Source: Branchipolynoe longqiensis (taxonomy: Eukaryota > Annelida > Polychaeta > Phyllodocida > Polynoidae). Taken from it: a DNA stretch of 64,000 nt. Position 1 is the first letter of the stretch; the number at the start of each line of letters is the position of its first letter. The position numbers and the translations under genes are program-made. The notes beneath the pieces are model-generated. The model saw nothing but the letters and a program-made list of their open reading frames with translations, was not told where the DNA came from and made no database searches. The stretch is taken from the NCBI GenBank assembly GCA_030323885.1, contig CM059187.1, positions 87,091,726 to 87,155,725 of the forward strand. The letters are read 5' to 3'. This document shows, piece after piece, positions 21,408 through 36,813 of the stretch.

Positions 21408-24400
21408 GTAAGTGATAGCATGTGCGTTAAATAAACCACTGTAGCCGAGTGTAAAGTCGACGGCTGGTAGTCAAGCTGGTAGAAACAAACAAGGAGGATG
21501 GCGGGAGTGGCGGTGTTGCAGTTTCCGCGGCACACCAGTTTGCCAGGGACACATCGCTTCTGCGCATGCGTCAAAATCGAACAGCATCGTCACTAACCTT
21601 ATAAATTTAATATGTTTTTGGTTAACATGTTTTCTATATGTGTACCAAGCGATTTGTTTCTAGGTGGTGTCGTTTTAGAGATATTTCACTTTTTCTGTAT
21701 TTTCTTTATGAAGATTGCTCACCACCATTGACAATGGCTTGAGTTTGATGGTACACGGAGTGCACAACATTAGTTTTATTCAAAATTAATAGAAATCAAG
21801 AACACTAACCTTATAAATGTAATATAATATTTTTGGTAAAGATGTTTTCTATATGTGTACCAAGCGATTTGTTAATAGGTGGTGTGGTTTTAGAGATATT
21901 TAACTTTTTCTGTATTTTCTGTATGAAGATTGCTCACGACCATTGACAATGCCTTGAGTTTTGAGTCTATGCACACGGCTAAACACGGCACACGGCTGAA
22001 AACGCCACACCGGCTCAAACAAACCCACAACTGTAGTAGTACCTGTTGTCCCCGTCCCGTGTGATCGGCGAATCCATGCTGGGTACAGGCACTGTTTCAA
22101 TGTATGTCTTTGCTTCAGCCCCCCCCCCCCCCCACCCCCCTAGATAAAATAACTCAGCGGTGAATCTTTTATCTACCCTTCCGATAACCAGGTTGGAGAG
22201 CTTATGGTGCAGTCACACTACGACGCTTCTCGCCGGCGACCTGGCGACGTGTGGTGTTTTTGGGCGAAAATGGGTGAAATATCGAGACACGCTGCGGCGC
22301 GTTATGCGCGCGTCGGTACACGTCGGTACACTATCCTTGACATTGATGGTCGGCAGACAACGTCGGCGTGCGTTGCCGGTCGCCCAAGGTTTTAAGCGTG
22401 GCAAAAAATAACCAACGACCGGCAGCGCGCGCAAATATATGGGTAAGGACGTTAGGCGTGCGTCGCGATGCGTTGGACGCGCCGGAATAACGTTATCCGA
22501 ACGCTAGGAAGACGGCGCGCACGCGGGAGGGTCGTTGCTCACACGTTGCGGCAAACTGGGGCATTTTTGTTTATGCCCTAGCAACATTTAAGGTTAGATG
22601 AAGACATCGCGCCAAACTTTTTTAGTTTTTTTCCCCAACGCGTCGACACACGTTGGCCGCGCGGGCATAATGCGCTGCGCTGACGCCGATCTTTTTGCCC
22701 AAACCGCCGAAAAGTTGGACGTTTCTCGACGCGCAAGATTTTATTTTCAACGCTGACGGGTCGCCGGGAGAAGCGTCGTAGTGTGACTGCACCATTACCT
22801 CCTTTTAGCTACGGTGGTCATTTGGCCACCGAGTTCATTTCCAAGGTAGAATTTTATATAAGATTAATGTGCAGTTGGGCTCTGATACACTGAGTTTCGG
22901 GATGTTTTCATATTGGAATACATCACTAGAAAGCAAACAATTATATCTAATTTCTTGAATATTTCCAGGCCATTTAGTTGGGACCGGATTGAGTAAATTA
23001 GCAGTGAATATTAGGAAATAATTCAGTAGTTACAACATATGGCTACAGGCCAGAACTGCCCATGATAGTACTGTGTTGGTATAGCAGTAAATCCCAAACA
23101 ATAGGGCACATCAAGTCAACCATGGGGGTATATACTGCTCTTTGGCCCACTCATATACTTCCACTTGCCACTTAGGGAGGAGGTCCTGTGGGGACTGTTG
23201 TGCATCATTTAGATATATTTTTTGCATACCAATATATATATGCATAATAAATAATTCACTGTGATTATGCAGCTGATGCATAATCACTACAAAGATGGCT
23301 TGTCTTGCTGGTACAACATTAAGAAAAACCTACCTTAAATATTATTGTATTTGATTTATTTTATTGTTGGTTATCACTTTTTATTCTATTCATATTATTT
23401 AAGGGAAGGCCTGGTGCCAGGAGATGTATTCTTTATATACCAGTTTTTTACCACTATATGTATGCATAATATATAATTCACTGTGATTATACCGAAGCAT
23501 AATCACCATGAATATGATGTATGAATGTGTACGTATGTGTGTGTATGTATGTATATGTATGTATATGTATGTATATAGATGTATATGGATATATATGGAT
23601 GTATATGGATGTATATGGATAAATATTACACATATACCTATGCATACATTTACATACATATACATATACAGACATATACATACCTATACATACATATACA
23701 TACATACACACATGCATGCACATGCATACCCATGCATACACATGCATACCCATGCATACCCATGTATACACATGTATACACATGTATACACATGCATACC
23801 CGTGCATACACATCCATATGCATCTATATACATATACATACATATACATACATACATACACATACATGTATATACATGTATATACATGTATGTGTATGTA
23901 TGTGTATGTATGTATATGTATGTATATGTATGTATATAGATGCATATGGATGTGTATGCGCGGGTATGCATGTGGTGGAGTGGGGTGAAATGATATTCAC
24001 TTTAATCATTATTTCCATAAGAGTTTAACCATATCTGGCTTTATATGTATATACTATTATTGAAAGCTTATCAATGTCTTTAGATGATGCCTATACGTTT
24101 TATTCATCAAAGCACATATGTCCGTAGCATGCTTTTAACTATAATATGTGTATTTTGTTTATTCCCGCAGTCAGATAAAGACTTATTTCAAGAATTCCTA
24201 CGACCTGACCGAAAGTCTGTTCGACGGACTAAAAGGTAGGCTGCTATTAAAGTATACAGTATTGATTGGAAACTTATTTGCGGAAGGAAGTGCAAGCATT
24301 GTCTCAGTGTCTCGAATTATGGCTGAGCCAACTCAACTAAAGCCCCGTTCACACTGGCGAGCTAAGTCGGCTTAACTAATTCGGCTCCTTTAGTTTGACT

Positions 24401-27400
24401 CAAATTGGTCGTGTGGACGTGATGTTGGGGCGACTTAGGCATGAGCCGACTCACCAAGTTCGCTTCAAGTAAACCACCTCTCGAGGTAGTATAAATGAAG
24501 CGAACTAGCTTAAGTCGGCCCACCTTGCCTGTGTGGACAGTCGCGGTTTACTTGAGGCGGCTTAAGCACGTCACACTATATAATATAATTTGGTCTATGA
24601 ACCGGCTAGAGGTGCACAGATATTTTTTTCATCATTTATTTTTAGGGTTTCACTGCCCAGCAGAAGTTTTGACCGTTCCAAAACAATACGACTCAGTCTA
24701 TACATATCTAGGTCGAACCCACGCTCTCTCGTGGTGACATCGATGAACCGAAACTGGCGCTGGTTAGTATGGACTTTCTCATGCGCAGAGGTCGATTTCC
24801 ACCTTAAGCCGCCCCAAGTACTGCTTGTGTGGACAGGACGCCTAGTTCGCCTCCTCTAGTTCGCCTTATCTAGTTTGGCCTAAAGTTGTACTGTGTGAAC
24901 GGGGCTTAGGTTTCGCGAGGTGGATTAGATGAGGCGAACTAGTTGAGGCGACTTAGGGCCAATGTGTGAACGGGGTTATAATAGGCTTAATGTTCACGGC
25001 AGTCCATATGTAAATTGGATGAGCTGCTTGGAGACACAGTACCGAAAGTTGTCTATGCTTCACGCACTTGTATTTTTGTTTTCGGCTTTTAACAAACCAC
25101 ACATTGCCCTGTATTAACTGCTATTTATAGACAAGGAAGTTTTGGTGGTGGTAGGGCCTATCTGGGATGGGTATATTATGGATACATGGAATATACGTTG
25201 TACATAGTATGCATGTCTATATGTATATATTATATTAAAATATAGTCGAGCTCGTCAGTATGATTATATATGTGAATCGTCATAAACCCTTTTTATAACA
25301 TGTAATTATTAGGAAGTAGGCAATGACTCTCCTCTGACCTCTCTCTCTCTCTCTGCCCATCCGGCTGTATGCATATGTATAATTTAGATTATATGTATTT
25401 ATATATGTATATATAATATATGAGAGAGGGGGGATACATATAATTATATATATATATTTAAATACAGTAAAACCTCTCTAACCGAACTCCTTCACAGATC
25501 GACTACGCTCCTATGTTGATCACTTTATTTGTGTCCTAAATGATAGACCATACAATACCATTGTACTGATTAAAACAATTCTCTAAACCGACCAACTCAC
25601 TAAATGGACCATTGTCGGTCGATTTAGGGAGGTTTTACTGTATATGCATTCAATCACAATTGCAAGGGAAGGACATGTGGAACCCCCCTAACTGAAGATG
25701 GGTGAGGTGGTGTTACCCTTATATAGAAGAGCGGTCGATCCGCACCTGACCCGGAGGAGGGTGTGTGCAGGAAGAGCCATTGGGGTACCACCCTTCATTA
25801 CAGCTCTATGATCGAGGATGCATTAATCTTATGTCACTAGTTTAACCAATGAGAATCATGCATAATATTTTATGTAACAGCTTAGCCAATGAAAGCCCTG
25901 CACTGCATCTCTATGGACCAGGATATATTGATCTTATGTCACAGTTTAAAGCCCGTGTCACACCTCGCCGGATTGAAGAAATGGAAAGAAACCGAACAAA
26001 GTCCATTGATATCCGGCAAAGTCCGGTTTGTGGCTGTTGCATGTCCGTTGATATCCATTGATATCCGGCCCGATCCATTACAAGTTTTGAACATGCACAA
26101 AACTTGGAACGGATGCCACCGGATTGACATCTACAGTTCTTGTCCGGTTTGAGTCCGTTTAGTCCGCTTCCCATCCGTTGGCTATCCGTTCATGTCCGTT
26201 TCATGTCTGTTTCATGTCCGTTTCGTGTCCGTTCGTCCAGCGACCTTTGACCCGATATCGCAACATTTTGACACATTTTAAGACATTTTGATACTTATCA
26301 TGCCCAAACACCACCGCACTAGACAATTCTGCCCTTTGCTCAATCCAGCGAGGTGTGACAGGGGCTTAACCGAAGGGCATTGCAGTACTGGTTTTATATA
26401 ACTGTGTAACCAATGATTGTGCTGACCGTCTCTCGTTACTTTTTAATATAGTTTGTATCGCGGATACAAATTCTGGGCGCCGATCCAGAAACAGTACTCA
26501 GTAAAGTGTCCGGGTTGATAAGAGGTAGCTTCATAGTCATACACCACATTAACACACTGGGATGGCCGAATGAGTTAGAGCGTCTGTCTCCCATGTTGGT
26601 AGATCGTGGGTTCGAATCCTGGTCGAGTCAAACCAATGACTTAAAAATTGATACTTGTCGCTTCCTAGCCAGACGCTCGGCATTAGTAGGATAGGGCAAG
26701 GAGCAGTGGAATGAGGAAGACCAGTCGTTTGCGACTGAAAGTTCTCCTGCTTAAACAACTAATGCACTAACAATTTATTTAGAAAAAGGACAAATATGGC
26801 CCATTGTGTGTGAAGGTGGAGGTATTAAATCAAACTAGCAAAGCTTCCAATCAAATAAACGCCTGTATTAAGTACATGCCACTATGCATAGTGGAACAAA
26901 CAAAATAGCTTAAAACAAGATCCACTTCGATTAAACGTCATGTCTACCCCAATTCAGATAATGTCAAAGAGATAATATGCAATAATCACCTATGCATGAA
27001 TTAGCATTCGTGTTGCAGCTACTTTGGATATTTCAACATCAACGGTATTTCCCTTAGTGCTAAGCAGTAGATAAGAAATACTTAAATGTCAGTACTAATT
27101 TATCAATGCAAATAACACAATAATTCTCCCACACTCCTACAAATACATAATTTTAATAGCATAGCATCCCAGTGACTCAGTAAACTTTGGTATAGTTTGA
27201 TGGTTTTCAGTTTCTGCCATTTTCTAAGACAAATAATTAGATTGTTACAAATTAATTTACTATAGTTTTAAGTAACTTATATTTTAAATAGCTATCTTTG
27301 GATATATTTAAAGTGAAAACATGTCAATTTAAATTGAACAAGCATGTTAAAATTCTGACACCGTAAACTTCAGGAGCCGTATGCATGAAGCAGTGTTAGC

Positions 27401-30400
27401 CTAACCCAGTTTTAGATGTTAACCCCGGGTTAGGAGCGCTAACACTGTTTCGTGCATATGGCCCCAGCAGTAAGAGGTTCTATTAGTATTAAGCATCTCC
27501 TTAGACCAGGATATGCTTGTCTTATATTACAGTTTAACCAATGATAGCCATGCATTGCATCTGCATATACCAGTATGTAGGCCTACTATGCATAGCACAC
27601 TGACCAATGACAACCCAGCATTTCTCTAGAGACCAGGATACAAATGTCTTATAAGTTATATTACAGCTTAACCAATGATTGATACCCTTGAATTGAATCT
27701 CGAATAGACAAGGATGTGCATGTCTTATACTATTACACTTTTACAGTTTAACCAATTACATTGTCTCTGTAGCGAGCCAAAACTGGTTTTGGCCGGGATT
27801 TCTGGGTTAGCGGCGAAAACTCAGTACGCAAGGAGTGCAAACACACCGAGTGTAAGCTAACACCGCATCGTGAATATGGGCCCAGGACGCGCCAGTCTTA
27901 TATAACACTTTGACCAATGAGAACCCTGCATTGCATCTCCGTAGACCAGGACGCCTTCTTCAAGTGCCCTGACCGCCTGCGGTTGCCCCTGATCTTCTAC
28001 TATGGACACACAGCTGCCGTTTACGTCAACAAGCTCATTCTCGCAGGGCTGCTGCAGGTATCTGAACTCTTCTTGTCTGCACTGTTCTCTTATATATAAG
28101 CATTAACTGTTTGAAAGTGAGCAGCCAGTGACCGCTGGTGTCAGTTAGTCACGGTGCAGAGTCGGAGGAAATCAGAGAATGACCGACTATCAGCATATCA
28201 GAGTTAGTTTGGTATGAGTGGAGGTGTCAGAGGAGGGCACCAGCAAACATTAAGTATGCATTCTTTATTTATATCTACATCATAAATTATATGTAATACA
28301 TATGTATATATATACAGTATAACCCCGTTAAAACAAACTTGAAGGGACCCTAGAAATTTCTTTGGACCGATCATTGGTTTAACCGAGCTTTGGCTTCGAC
28401 TTTGACATGGCTTTGGCAAAAGCACGGGTGCATTATGAATGTAATATACAATGTATGTGGACACTTTGATTATTGTTTTTTATGTATATACAGTATAACC
28501 CCGTTAAACCAAGCTTGGTTAACCCAAACGATCAGTTAATCCAAACTTTTTTCGCCGTCCCGGCAAAATACTACCATTTATCATATAAAAAAGTCGGTGA
28601 GGTCTCAGATGACCTTATAACCACATGCAAGTTTGGTTTAACCATACTGGAAGTGGCCTGGGGTCCGAAAATTTTGTTTGGATTAACCGATAGTTTGGAT
28701 TAACCGACTTTGGTTTAACCAACTGTTTTATATGATAAATGGTAGTATTTTGCCGGGCCGCCGAAAAAAGTTTGGATTAACACATTATACGAGTATAAGG
28801 ATATGTAAGGGCATTATTATTATATTGTTATACTTCGTAAGACTTAACACTGTACCAGTGGCGCCACCTGCGGTACCCTCCTCACCTCCACCGGATGTTG
28901 ACCAGTGTCAGTCGCATTGCTCAATATGGGCTTTGGGGTCCGAGAGTAGACTTTGAATGAGCAGCAATCAAAGTGTAGCTGAGGTTGTTGCACACTCCAG
29001 AAACCCAAGGACCTCAAACCCCATATTAGGATGATGAAGCGTTTATTATGACTTTAGTTTTCAAACCTGAGCCACTTTGAGTAGTAAAAACCGACCAAAC
29101 TTGACAGTCCAATATAAATGTTATCAGACCAGGTAGACTGCCGTGCACTGTAATGGATATCACCATAGAAAATGTGTTATCAACACTATTTTGACATTTT
29201 ATTTATAGATAATTTAATCTATTATGGTATAAGTGATATAATAAAAAGACCTAGCAACTCACCAGGTGACTAGGAAACAGACGCATGTGCGCCTTGTATT
29301 CAGTATGACCTAGAATGGAATCGCATCACCAGCAACCAGCTACGTCACGTATCTGAGAAGTCGAGGCCGTTACGCGGTCATGGCCTTCATAATTGATTAA
29401 ATTCTTGAGGGGAACTGGTTGTTACCAGAAATTCATTTTCCATTTTAAACTTGAAAAGTTGTTTACTGCTGATTTTATTCATCATATACTACTTCTGATT
29501 TTACCACAGATGTATGCTCTTTGGCATACATTTCTGTGCTCTATTTTACCTGTCTAAAATATATTAATTTGTTAAATCCAGATATGTCTAACCACTGTAT
29601 GACGATAGTCGATGTCCACTTTTTGTGCTGTTTAAAAAGAAACAAATACATTAAAATTGATATGATAACATATGATTTCGCTTTGTATATTAGTTATATA
29701 TACTTTCGTGTTAAAATCAGTTTTCTCTTAGATTATATGTTATTATAGATGTGTATGTATATACCAACATTATTACTACCTCTACAGAAGAACATAGTGC
29801 TATATAATACCAATACCAATAAAAAACACAATGATATATGTTATATATATCATTTAGTCAGGCAGAGATATATTCCACCATATAACATTGCCACTCATAT
29901 TTACCGTATCTCCCTCAAGCTTTATGCTCTTATTTTGATAGCAATATCTAATCTATCCTGCTCATAGTAACCCACTAACCAGAGCTGTAGCTAGAGGGGG
30001 GGGGGGGAGGGCAAGGGGGGTGGGAGTCCCGCCCCCTCCCCCACCCCGACAAAAAAAACACCAGTATGTAACCTCCATGAAATGGCTGGAAAAGGCATTT
30101 CATAGACTCTTCATTTCAAAATTGTCTGTGACCATCCTAGTCCCTCGTGACCTCGGCACTCATCCGTTCCAAGAATTGTATATTCGATCCTGAACAAGGA
30201 TTCCTAGCTACGGTCAAGATCGATAAGAACATACAAGGCCTTCTATTGTTACGTCACTCAACCAGGGACTAGACGAGTACAGTGTTCTGTGCGGTGCGGC
30301 TTCATTTGCTGTCAAGGAACCGATGTAATACCATATATAATTAAAGTTGCATAGTCCGATGCTTTTGAGTTTTTGCCATTTTCTGAGATAAATATATTAT

Positions 30401-31005
30401 ACTAATCGTTATAATCTACTTTACTTTAGTTTGAAGTAACTTTAATTTTAAATGACTAAGTTTGGAGATATTTGACTTCAAGACATGCCAAAATAATGTC
30501 GGCAAGCACGCCAAAACTCTGACACCATATACTTCAATATTAACGGTTCTATTAATTGACTTATTATTCCCTTCTATTCAGCAACAAATGCTTAATAAGT
30601 GCACCCGTGTCTAAGTTGAATATATAGAATCAAATCTAGATAAGTGATTTGGTTTTGAAAATCAGGTATTTAAGCAATATACATGTACCATAGTTTGACT
30701 ATAAATATACGGCATACCGGTCCATAAGGTTTCGTCCTTTCTATGAGTATGGTACGACATATGCTGCCCAATTTCAGGTCCCATTCCTGGTCGCGAATGA
30801 CTGATCAGGTCGTTATTTTGGTTAGTAAATAGGGGGGCGGGTGCAGTATATCGGACGTCACAACGACCTACATATATATAATGCATGCAATATATATTAC
30901 ATATATGCATACATATACATATATGCATATATACATACATGCATATATATACAGTATAATACATGCTTATTCGTTTATTAATAATGTAATATGTAAAGAC
31001 ATACA

Positions 31006-31042
<37 letters not shown>

Positions 31043-33718
31043 AATATATATATACATATATATACAGATATGCACATATATATTATAATGCATGATTATT
31101 CTTTTAGTAATACAGTAAAACCTCTCTAAATCGACCGACCATGGGACCGACTTTAAGTGTTCCATTTAGGGAGGTGGTCGGTTTAGAGAGTTCGAATATC
31201 CTTACCATGGTATTTTTGGGACCCAAATGAAGCGATCGATATAGGGGAGTGGTCGATCTGTGGAGGGGTCGGTATAGAGAGGTTTTACTGTACTGTTCTG
31301 TTAAATTGACTCAGTATTGCTGCCAACCTGGTGGGTTGGCAGCGTACCTATTTTCCTAGCATGAGACAGGTTGGTCCCGCCTGTAGCTAACTCGGTAGCT
31401 TGATATGCTTTCTTTCCAGAAGTTAGTAATTCTATATTTAGCCAAATTAACATCACATACGAAGACTAAAATGGCGTTTGTCAATAAATAAATATCACCC
31501 CTTACAAAGTTTCCTCCACTGACCCCCTGCCATCTGTATATCCTCCCAACTCCAGCCGAGTGACCGCATCAACCTGGGGTTTGAAACATTGCTGGAGACG
31601 GGTGTTGATGAAATGTCATGGGATGACACGGTAAGTGCATGTGTGGCTTCATTGTTCTAAATATATGCATGAATATTGAGCCCCCCCCCCCAAGAAAAAC
31701 ACCACACGCAAACACACACACACACACACACACACGAACCCAACACAAAACAACAACAAAATCCTTTTTAAAAAAAACCCAACAAACCTTACCCCCCAAA
31801 AAAGCCGTCCTAATCATTCGTCGAGGTCGCAATATATGTTGTGTAAATGGCTCAACGCTCCAAAATAGGTTAATTGAGCAGTTAATAGCCGCAATTATAC
31901 AGAGATAATTAGACAAGTAGTGTCCTTAGTGCCGCTATTCTCATTACCCACATTAAAGAACGTACTGTGTTTCACGTCGCACACTTTTACATGGCACACC
32001 CACAAATCCTTATACGCAATAGGTATGTGGTGTATTTTAATAATATACTTATATTATTAGCAATGGAGCGGTGCTGCGTAGTTTAGTTCCATGAGCCCCC
32101 CACTGGTCTGAACTGGCGCTCCTACCACCCATAATGGCTGGGTAGGGGGGGGGCGCCACCTACCGTGATAATTAAAATTCTAGATGGAGCAAAGTTATTA
32201 AACAAAATTATATGTACTTTTATTGATAGAGGATATACTGTATGGTCATATTACTCTAGTGCAATTATTATATTAAATCCTGGTTATTGCATGCTGGTCA
32301 CACAGAGATACAAAGATAAGTATAAGAAATTTATATTTTATGGCTATAGCATCATCTGCAATCTACACATCGGTGTAACATTTTAACCGTTCCTTTTTGA
32401 TGGCATATTTGATCCTTTCTTTGTTGATGGCACATCTTCATTTCCAAGGCTGACAAATACATTAATTTGATCGTTATAATCAACATAACTTAATGGTGCT
32501 GTCACATTACGACGCTTCTCGCCGGCATGCCGCCAATGCGCAAAATCACTTTTAATCGTCGAGACAGGTCAAACTATTCGGCATCAGCGCAACGTATTGG
32601 TAGCATGCGGCCGACGTTGTGGTAACGTATATCAACACGTGAGAAAAAAAACAAAAAATGTTTGACGCAACGTGTGGGAACGAGCCTCATGCGCGTGTGG
32701 CGTGTGCCTAGCATTCACATAACATTATTCCAGCGCGTCTAACATATCTCGGCGTGCCCCTAATGGCGCCATAACATTGGCACCCGCCTGTTGTCGCATG
32801 TCGAAAGTTTTGTGTAAGCACAAAACTTCGCCGACCCCCTGACGCGCGCCGCCGACCATCGCCATAGATCAACATATACCAACACGCGCCTAACGCATGC
32901 CTAATGCTTCCTGATGTATCCTGACGTAGTGACAAAAATACGTCGACGCGTGTTGGTGAGAAGTATCGTAATGTGACAGCACCATAAGTTTGAAGGAACC
33001 TTTTTCTTAAATTGCTAACTTCGAAGATATTTCAAATGAAAAAATGCCAAATTAATATGGCCAAGCACGTCAACATTCCGAGACCATAAGCTTTAGCAGT
33101 AAAACTAATAGTTTATAGTAATTTGGAGTAATATTCTAATAACCCTTTCTATGCAGCAACAAGACTTGTGTAATGAGCACACAAGTATCTAAGTTAGATA
33201 TGTAGCAGTGTAAGATACAATGTAGCTAAATGTTTTGATTTTGAAAATGTGATGCTTTCATTGGACTATACAGTTTTAAATATCTCCGCTAAAGCAGTAT
33301 CTTCATAATAATATGCTACTGTTGAGAAATGCACCTATTTTCCTAGCATGAGACAAATAAGTGTTCACACTTCCTGTCTACCATTCGCTATATCGTGTGG
33401 ATAAGATAACATAATCAGAAAAGGATTAGATAATGATAATCTCAGGTGCTTCCCTCCAATTGTGCATTGTGCACTCATAGTCATATCAACGTGCTGCCCT
33501 CTGTCCGCCTGTAGGAGAACTACCGGATGGGCGGAAAGTTCGTCTGGCCCACGGTGAAGGATGTCGTAGAGTACAGGAGCAAGGTCAAGGACCTTATTCT
33601 CAAGGTCATCGAGGAGGCCCCGCTCGAACTGCCCGTCACTTTTGACAATGCCTGGGTAAGTGTGGTGCTACACAAATAACTGCACTGGCAACATGTGATA
33701 CAATATGTATATATATAC

Positions 33719-33776
<58 letters not shown>

Positions 33777-34982
33777 AAAAATAGCACGCAACACAGTGTT
33801 GGTGGGTACATCGTTTATTACAGTAATGCACCTGGATGGGCCTCAAATGCCCTACCTAAATCAAATATGAAGAATAAAAAGAAAAAGTTTTGAAAGGGTA
33901 GTGTGGCTGCTCTGGCTGGTCGTGACTGACACACTGAGGCGACCAGCAGGAACAGGTTTAGGGAGGACCCGGACCCACCTGGTGGGTTGGCAGCGTACTA
34001 TCCTCTGAGCCCCCCAGCACGATGCAATTCCGTTACATCCGCATATACGTATGAAGGATAATAAGCTATCTGTATCGGGGTTATAATTAGGAACTGTGTC
34101 TATAGCCGTGTTCACACCCACAACTTTAGGCCGAACTAGATAAGGTGAACTAGATGAGGTGAACTAGTGTCGTGTCCACACATGGAGCGGATTAAGGCGG
34201 AAATTGATATCTGCGCATGAGCAAGTCCATACTAACCAGCGCCAGTTTCGGTTAATCGACGTCGGCAGAGAGAGTGTGGGTTCGACCTAGATCTGTTTCG
34301 GTCGAATTGTATTGTTTTGGAACGGTCAAAACTTCGGCTGGGCAGTGAAACCCTAAAAATAAATGCTGAAAAAAATATCTGTGCACTTCTAGCCTGTTCA
34401 TAGACCAAATTATATTGTACAGTGTGATGTGCTTAATCCGCTTCAAGTAAACCGCTACCGTTCACACAAGCAAGATGGGCCGACCCAAGCTAGTTCGCTT
34501 CATTTAAACCACCACGCGAGGCGAACTAGATGAGGCGAACTACATGCGGCGACTCAGCCCTAATCCGCCTCAACATCGGGTTCACACGGCCAATGTGAGC
34601 CGACTTAGATTAGGCGCACTAGATGAGGCGAGTTAACACCCAGGTGTGAACACGGCTTAAATATACATATATATACACACATATATATACATATATATAC
34701 ATATATATATACGCACATCTATACATATATATAGTGATAAACCCTCTGTCGCATGTAATTAGCTCTGTAGTGTCCTGCCCCTCCCTCTGCTGTGTGGAGG
34801 GGGCGGGGGGTCCCCGGCTTGCGCCTGTCAAATCCCCCGCCCCCCCCCCCGATTGAGCGGGGCGTGACACTCCACTCGCTCAGAAGTTTATGCATGATAA
34901 TATTGATATAGACATATATACATAGAATTATATTTATATACACTAACAAATCAGACAAACCCATATTTATTCATATGTTTAT

Positions 34983-35016
<34 letters not shown>

Positions 35017-36741
35017 TATATGCATATATAAAAATAAATATATGTACAAATATATATATACCGTAAGACCTCTCTAATGCTAGGTACACACCTACCGTTT
35101 ACGACGCGATTCGCGCATACGACCTCGTTAGTCGGTAGGTGGGTGCGGGACCATAGCACACCAGACGTCCGCGATTTGCGATTACAACTCAGTTTTAGGC
35201 CTTAAAACTGAAATCGCAAGCAATTCGAAAAACGAATCGGGACGATTGCAAATCGGGAGGTGCGTGCGGTCGGTCGTATCTTAAACGGAATATGCGTGCT
35301 AGCCGCCGACCGTTCGTGTCTGAGTTTTAACGATCAACGAATCGCCGGGCCGGAAAAAGGACACGTGACAGTGTCTTAACCAAAATATTCTAATCGGCGG
35401 CTATATATTAATATTTTCTAATCGACGAATGTAAACTAAACAAATACGTAGCAGGCGCAAGGAAATTCCGCCGGTTCGGCGGCTACATATTAGACCCAAA
35501 TCTATTCAACGGCGGCAATATTAATGTTTTCTAATCGACGAATGTAAACTAAACAAGTATGTAGCAGGCGCAAGGAAATTCCGCCGGTTCGGCGGCTACA
35601 TATTAGACCCAAATCTATTCAACGGCGGCGATATTAATGTTTTCTAATCGACGAATGTAAACTAAACAAGTACGTAGCAGGCGCAAGGAAATTCCGCCGC
35701 CGGCGATATTAATGTTTTCTAATCGACGAATGTAAACAAAACAAATAGCATTGCTACAGGAAACTGCTAGATGGCGCTGATGGCGACGTAGTTCGCGCAA
35801 AACCCACCAGGTGCGTGAAGCGCAGTCGCGAATCGGCGCAAGGAAAATGCTAGATGGCGCTGATGGCGAGGTAGTTCGCGCAAAAACCCACCACGAGCGT
35901 GGATCGCAGCCGCGAATCGGACGTTATATGTGCGCGTCCAGTCGGTATATGTGCACATCCCTTATCTTCGGTTTTAATCGCGATCGGGTCGCGATCGGGT
36001 CGCGTCGGGCGCAAAGTTTTAGTGCGCGAGTCGTAAACGGTAGGTGTGTACCTAGCATAAATCGACCGACCTTGGGACCGTCTTTAAGTGGTCCATTTGG
36101 GGAGGTGGTCGGTTTAGGGAGTTAAAATATGGTTATAATGGTATTGTTGGGATCTAAATATAGTGATCGTATCAGGAGCGGTCGATTTCGGGAGGCGGTC
36201 GGTTAGAGAAATTTTAATATGTTTATTATATATATATATACATACATACATATACAATCCTAAGGCGTAAAAACCCCGTGATTAATACCAGAAGAGCTAA
36301 GTTGAGTATGGTGCATCAAGTTTAGGTAAATATTTTGCTTTTTGAGCAAAACTAAAAGTATGCTTTCATCGGATTATGCAACATTATTAATGTAAATGTA
36401 CATAGCTTTGTGTGAAGTTTGTCTGTGCTCTGTGTGGCTTTCAGTGGGCGGTGTTCATGGGCATGGAACATGAGCGCATCCACCTGGAAACTTCCTCAGT
36501 GCTCATCAGGCTACTTCCGGTCTTCACCGTGCAGCGCCCCCTGGGGTGGCGCTATGCACCCGCATCTGCAGGTAGAGCATTGCTTCTAACTCTGGTCCGT
36601 ACCACCTCAAATAGGTTATTAAACCAATGTTATCATATATTAAAAATAAAACTTTTTCTTTTTTTTATCTAGAATTTTATTTACCGTGACCACAAATTAT
36701 GTGATTGTCACGTGAGCTTGTTAAATTGATGACTGTCTAAT

Positions 36742-36813
<72 letters not shown>

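Larger units (their letters stand above)
35061..36218 (+). mobile_element. pogo-like MITE, copy f, split by a nested element, ovoA intron 5
   Basis: The left 17 bp (CCGTAAGACCTCTCTAA) lie at 35061-35077 and the remainder (TAAATCGACCGACCTTGGGA onward) at 36058-36218. Removing 35078-36057 plus one TAA restores the usual element, so the nested insertion is younger. Confidence 0.85.

Noticed and set aside
23399..24028. Several overlapping Tyr/Met/His-rich frames on both strands
   Set aside because: They come from the TGTATG/CATACA microsatellite; periodic low-complexity peptides on both strands at once.
26560..26640. Possible tRNA gene (box A and box B present)
   Set aside because: No complete cloverleaf and the same body and tail recur elsewhere; a SINE head. 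The same applies to 43396 and 59490.
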